DNA of 10,104 nt from contig JAKSQL010000027.1 in NCBI GenBank assembly GCA_024404125.1, positions 1 through 10,104 on the forward strand. The letters run 5' to 3'. The position numbers and the translations under genes are program-made. Shown piece by piece: positions 6,688 to 10,104 of the stretch. This stretch comes from Clostridia bacterium. GTDB taxonomy: Bacteria; Bacillota; Clostridia; Oscillospirales; Acutalibacteraceae. Within the stretch, counting starts at the first letter, position 1; each line of letters starts with the position of its first letter. The notes beneath the pieces were generated by a model, which was given only the letters and a program-made list of their open reading frames with translations, searched no databases and was not told where the DNA came from.

Positions 6688-7821
6688 ATGATATATCTTG
6701 ATAATGCGGCAACCACCGGCAAAAAGCCGGAAACCGTAATAAAAGCGGTAAATAACGCTTTGTATAAACTGTCCGCAAATCCCGGACGAAGCGGTCACAA
6801 AATTTCTATAAATGCGGCAAGTGCGGTATATAATGCAAGGCAGAAAATTTCGGACTTTTTTTCCTCTTCGGGACCTGAAAACGTTGTCTTTACCGCCAAC
6901 TGTACCGAAAGTCTTAATTTTGTTATAAAAGGACTTCTTGAAAGAGGGGATAAGTGTGTAACGAGCGATATTGAACATAATGCGGTTATGCGTCCGCTGT
7001 TTTCGCTCGGTGCGGATATTAAAACTGCCGCCGTTACCGAAAATGAAGACGAAACTTATGAGAATTTTAAAAATATTATTACAGAAGATACAAAACTTGT
7101 TATCTGCACCGCCGGCTCAAATGTGCTTGGACTTAAACCGCCCATAAAAAGAATAGGTCTTTTGTGCAAAGAAATGGGGATACCTTTTGCGGTTGATGCT
7201 GCACAGGGTGCGGGAGTTATTCCGATAAATATGAAAGAATACGGCATTGATTATCTTTGTATTGCCGCTCATAAAGGACTTTATGCCCCTATGGGCGTAG
7301 GGGTTTTAATTGCGGATAAGCCGATAAAAAAAACAATAATCGAGGGCGGTACCGGAACTATGTCGGAAAGTTTAATACAGCCCGATATGATGCCCGAAAA
7401 ATTTGAGAGCGGCACTGTTAACACGCCTGCTATCGCGGCGATATCCGCAGGAATTGACTTTATAAGCAAAAAAGGTATTAACAACATTTATAAACACGAA
7501 ATGCAACTTTGTAAAACACTCTATTTTGCTTTAAAAAATAATCCCGACGTGTTACTCTATACAAATTCGTTTAACGGTGACAACTACTTGCCCGTTATAT
7601 CTTTTAACGTTAAAAACTTAACCTCTATGGAAACCGCCGCTTATCTTGACGGTAAAGGTATTGCGGTGCGCGCGGGATTACACTGCGCACCGAGCGCACA
7701 TAAAAAAATAGGCACACTTGACATCGGAACTGTGAGGGTGTCGCCATCGGTCTTTACAACACGAAACGAGATAGAATATTTAATAAAAGCCGTAAACGAA
7801 ATTAAATACAAAAAATATTAA
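6688..7821 (+). CDS. Cysteine desulfurase family protein (class V aminotransferase, EF2568-like)
   Basis: PLP enzyme expected to remove sulfur (or selenium) from cysteine (or selenocysteine), yielding alanine and an enzyme-bound persulfide in the cytosol. Residues visible over 377 aa: DNAATT (5-10), SDIEHNAV with His97, VDAAQGAG with Asp170 and Gln173 contacting PLP, AAHKG with the PLP Lys196, ESGTVNTPAI (240-249), and the loop VRAGLHCAPSAH with catalytic Cys333, followed by GTVRVSPS. The LHCAP loop fits the EF2568 group of cysteine desulfurase-like proteins, which has been linked by genome context to selenium-dependent molybdenum hydroxylase genes. ATG at 6688 follows AAGGTGA (6677-6683). 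The preceding DUF3343 gene supports a donor-carrier pair. Not assigned to sufS, nifS or iscS, because no Fe-S assembly genes adjoin it. Confidence 0.9.
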   Translation: MIYLDNAATTGKKPETVIKAVNNALYKLSANPGRSGHKISINAASAVYNARQKISDFFSSSGPENVVFTANCTESLNFVIKGLLERGDKCVTSDIEHNAVMRPLFSLGADIKTAAVTENEDETYENFKNIITEDTKLVICTAGSNVLGLKPPIKRIGLLCKEMGIPFAVDAAQGAGVIPINMKEYGIDYLCIAAHKGLYAPMGVGVLIADKPIKKTIIEGGTGTMSESLIQPDMMPEKFESGTVNTPAIAAISAGIDFISKKGINNIYKHEMQLCKTLYFALKNNPDVLLYTNSFNGDNYLPVISFNVKNLTSMETAAYLDGKGIAVRAGLHCAPSAHKKIGTLDIGTVRVSPSVFTTRNEIEYLIKAVNEIKYKKY

Positions 7822-7829
7822 ATTTACTA

Positions 7830-7863
7830 TTGATACGAAAGTAAATATATGTTAAACTATAAT
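7830..7863 (+). promoter_or_regulatory. Candidate promoter region for cdaA-cdaR
   Basis: The 65-nt gap after the desulfurase holds TTGATA (7830-7835) and, 17 bp on, TAAACT (7853-7858). A perfect TATAAT overlaps at 7858-7863, but its spacing to TTGATA is 22 bp. Either -10 could serve, with the transcription start about 15-20 nt before the cdaA Shine-Dalgarno (7881-7886). A 7-bp dyad (7822-7828 with 7840-7846) flanks the -35. No terminator is seen for the upstream gene, so read-through is also possible. Confidence 0.45.
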
Positions 7864-7895
7864 AGAATAATAATACTTTAGAAGGAATGAGAAAT

Positions 7896-8807
7896 TTGAG
7901 TGCGTTGTTAAACGGTGTATCGGCACTGTGGAATCAAATAGTTTACGCAGTTTCAAATATGCGTGTGTTTGATGCAATTGATATTATCATTATCGCTTTA
8001 ATTATCTATAAAGCGATTGAATTTCTGCGCGAATCAAGAGCCGGTCAGCTTGTAAAAGGCATTGTATTGCTAATCATTCTTTATATTTTGGCGAAATCGT
8101 GCGAACTTGCCGTACTCGGTTGGGTACTTTCTTCAATCGTTGATTCGGCAATCATAGCAATCGCGATTATTTTCCAACCCGAGATAAGAAGAATACTCGA
8201 GAGAATGGGACAAACAAGCATAACAAGTTCAAGACTTTTCGACTCGAAAGAACAGTATATCAGCGATAGTATTGACAGTATTACAAAAGCGGCAGGACAG
8301 ATGCAGGATGCAAAAATAGGTGCCCTTATCGTTTTTGAAAGAAAAACACAACTCGGTGAAATAATAAATACGGGAACGGTAATTGATGCGGAAACATCGG
8401 TTTCAATGGTTAATAATATTTTCTTCCCGAAATCTCCTTTGCACGATGGCGCGCTTATAGTCCGCAACGGCAGACTTTATGCCGCAGGGTGTATTTTACC
8501 CCTTACATCAAATCAAAATATTTCTTCACGGCTCGGTACACGTCACAGGGCGGCAATAGGTATGTCCGAAAATTCCGATGCCGTAGTTTTGGTAGTTTCC
8601 GAAGAAACTGGAAATATTTCGGTTGTGTGTGACGGTCAGATAAAACGCGGTTTTAACTCGGTAAGTGCGGGTGTTGAACTCAGAAAGTATCTTTTTGACG
8701 ATATTTCGGCGAAAGACGAAAACAAATTCTTAAGTTTTATAAAGCGCATAAATCCGTTTTCATCTTCAAAAAAAGTAAAGGAGGCGGAAAGCAAAAATGA
8801 AAAATAA
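7896..8807 (+). CDS. cdaA: Diadenylate cyclase CdaA (membrane-bound c-di-AMP synthase)
   Basis: Condenses two ATP to cyclic di-AMP, the second messenger controlling potassium and osmolyte transport and cell-wall homeostasis. Counting from ATG 7887, there are three N-terminal membrane helices (about 28-47, 56-74 and 78-97), then IIFQPEIRRILERMG and the DAC domain with both catalytic signatures: DGA (187-189) and GTRHRAA (217-223). A Ser/Lys-rich tail follows, for 306 residues. The start at TTG 7896 is preferred because GAAGGA (7881-7886) is 9 nt upstream, whereas ATG 7887 directly abuts that site with no spacer; the TTG start gives 303 residues. The 3' end overlaps cdaR by 11 nt, the typical cdaA-cdaR arrangement; glmM, the usual third member, would lie beyond the window. 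Confidence 0.95.
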   Translation: MSALLNGVSALWNQIVYAVSNMRVFDAIDIIIIALIIYKAIEFLRESRAGQLVKGIVLLIILYILAKSCELAVLGWVLSSIVDSAIIAIAIIFQPEIRRILERMGQTSITSSRLFDSKEQYISDSIDSITKAAGQMQDAKIGALIVFERKTQLGEIINTGTVIDAETSVSMVNNIFFPKSPLHDGALIVRNGRLYAAGCILPLTSNQNISSRLGTRHRAAIGMSENSDAVVLVVSEETGNISVVCDGQIKRGFNSVSAGVELRKYLFDDISAKDENKFLSFIKRINPFSSSKKVKEAESKNEK

Positions 8808-10104
8808 ATTCGTTTTGCGTGATTTACTGTACAACAAAAAGTTTACGGTAACACTTTCACTCCTTTTATCCTTTATCGTTTGGCTTGTTGTTATGACAAG
8901 CCGTAATCCGATAAGAGAACAGACCTTTACCGACCTTGCGGCAAACATAACGGTTGAGAATACCTCAGCGGGCGAGCGCGGTCTCGGTATTGTTTCTGAC
9001 ATTTTATCGCAAAAATTCACCGTTACGGTAAGCGGTCCTAATTATGTTGTAAGTCAGTTAAAACCTGCGGATATTTTACTTTCCGCTTCGGTGGTAGACG
9101 TTACGGATGCGGGCGAGTACGAACTTGATATAGTTGCTACACGCAACAGTTCGCTTGACGGTTATACTTTTACGAGCGTATCGCCTAACAAAATCAAAGT
9201 TTTATTTGACTATATGGACGGTTCAAAGGACTTTACGGTAACTCCCAAACTTATCGGTGTAGGTGCAACAAGCGGTCTTGAAGCCGAAACTCCGATAGTT
9301 GCAAATTCCGAACAGTCAACAGTCAATATAAAGGGAAGACGTTCGGTAATTGATAAAATCGACAGTGTTGTAGCGTATGCCGAAGTAAACAAAACTCTCT
9401 CCGCTACCGAAACTTACGATACTGACCTTATTTTGTACGATAAAAACGGCAACGTTTTGTACCGCTACGCGTTTGACGGCACCGTTTTTGATAAGAATGA
9501 CACAAAGGTTGAAAATAACTATCTTACTTTGAGCGCCGTCTCTGTAAAGGTTACACAACCTATTTCGAAGCGTGCAAAGGTACCCGTTGAGGTAACATTC
9601 AGCAATAAACCATCCGGTTATACAAAAGAGATGTTTACGTATACGGTAGACCATTCTGTTGTTACGGTTATCGGTGCACCCGACGTTATTGATAAACTGC
9701 AAAAGATAACACTTTCACCGATAGATTTCAGGGATATTTCAACCCAAAGTACCGGTTTTGAGGTTTCCGCAACCTTGCCGGATGGTGTAAAAATTCTTGA
9801 TAACATCGAATACTTTACCGTAAATATAAACCTGCGCGGTTATATTGAAAAAACCTTTACTGTAAGTGAAATCAAAACTTCCGGAATAAATTCTTCACTT
9901 ACCGCGAGTGTAAGCGGAAACATTAAAAACGTCAAGATATGCGGTCCTGCCGCTATTGTTAACAAGATAAAACCGACCGACCTTTATGCTGCGGCAGACC
10001 TCAGAGATAAGTCCGCCGGAACTCATACGATAGACGCGGTTATTAAGTCAAATGCATATCCTACCGTATGGCAGGTCGGCAGTTATACAGCAACGGTAAC
10101 ACTG
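8797..10104 (+). CDS. cdaR: CdaR, YbbR-domain regulator of CdaA (3' partial)
   Basis: Open frame of 436 codons running off the window. One N-terminal membrane anchor (about 16-33, FTVTLSLLLSFIVWLVVM) is followed by an extracytoplasmic, Thr/Val-rich region of beta-strand repeats. These resolve into about four YbbR domains, roughly 40-135, 140-240, 250-345 and 350-436. Diagnostic blocks recur, such as VTVSGPNYVVSQLKPADI, VTVIGAPDVIDKL and VKICGPAAIVNKIKPTDL. CdaR binds CdaA at the membrane and modulates its cyclase activity in Bacillus, Listeria and relatives. ATG at 8797 lies inside the cdaA 3' end; AAAGGAGG (8777-8784) is 12 nt upstream, a slightly long spacing, and the overlap suggests translational coupling. 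The fourth repeat is nearly complete, so little of the C-terminus may be missing. Confidence 0.93.
   Translation, partial: MKNKFVLRDLLYNKKFTVTLSLLLSFIVWLVVMTSRNPIREQTFTDLAANITVENTSAGERGLGIVSDILSQKFTVTVSGPNYVVSQLKPADILLSASVVDVTDAGEYELDIVATRNSSLDGYTFTSVSPNKIKVLFDYMDGSKDFTVTPKLIGVGATSGLEAETPIVANSEQSTVNIKGRRSVIDKIDSVVAYAEVNKTLSATETYDTDLILYDKNGNVLYRYAFDGTVFDKNDTKVENNYLTLSAVSVKVTQPISKRAKVPVEVTFSNKPSGYTKEMFTYTVDHSVVTVIGAPDVIDKLQKITLSPIDFRDISTQSTGFEVSATLPDGVKILDNIEYFTVNINLRGYIEKTFTVSEIKTSGINSSLTASVSGNIKNVKICGPAAIVNKIKPTDLYAAADLRDKSAGTHTIDAVIKSNAYPTVWQVGSYTATVTL

Noticed and set aside
6688..7821. Selenocysteine lyase or SufS assignment
   Set aside because: No suf, isc or selenium genes adjoin it, and the LHCAP loop differs from the usual SufS RxGHHC loop; the general cysteine desulfurase family call is safer.
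7822..7846. 7-bp dyad (ATTTACT and AGTAAAT) as a terminator for the desulfurase gene
   Set aside because: It is short, all but two pairs are A-T, and no T-run follows; it more likely reflects AT-rich sequence near the cdaA promoter.

Overview
The window reads as a chromosomal housekeeping segment of a low-GC Gram-positive bacterium, most likely an anaerobic, possibly spore-forming member of Clostridia (Oscillospirales-like is a guess). The reasons are the AT-leaning composition, strong GGAGG-type ribosome binding sites, a ClpC-type rather than ClpA-type ATPase, a YtvI-like membrane protein, the CdaA/CdaR pair and a DUF3343 protein. There are nine genes (seven complete, two cut by the window edges) and no sign of mobile elements, CRISPR, rRNA or tRNA.

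Layout. Positions 1-2241 (+) hold the 3' part of clpC. A perfect 14-bp hairpin (2241-2278), with T-runs on both strands, ends clpC and the convergent minus-strand operon. That operon, read right to left, is pheB (ACT/HTH protein, 5181-4753), hom (homoserine dehydrogenase, 4737-3511) and lysC (aspartokinase, 3496-2288), with 14-15 nt gaps and a recognisable promoter at 5213-5241. It feeds the aspartate pathway: LysC makes aspartyl-phosphate and Hom makes homoserine, with the intervening aspartate-semialdehyde dehydrogenase not in the window. lysC contains an in-frame internal start with its own Shine-Dalgarno, predicting a separate 156-residue regulatory beta subunit as in Bacillus aspartokinase II.

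Divergent from pheB are ytvI (AI-2E/YtvI-like membrane protein, 5291-6361), a 72-residue DUF3343 protein (6413-6631) and an EF2568-type cysteine desulfurase (6688-7821). The last two form a plausible sulfur or selenium mobilisation/carrier pair, separated by a terminator-like hairpin that ends just before the desulfurase ribosome binding site.

The right end carries cdaA (membrane diadenylate cyclase making c-di-AMP) and the overlapping cdaR (YbbR-repeat regulator), which runs off the window.

No clearly undescribed system is present. The points most worth checking are the lysC internal start, the hairpin and palindrome around the DUF3343 gene, and the sporulation-type -10 element in front of ytvI.
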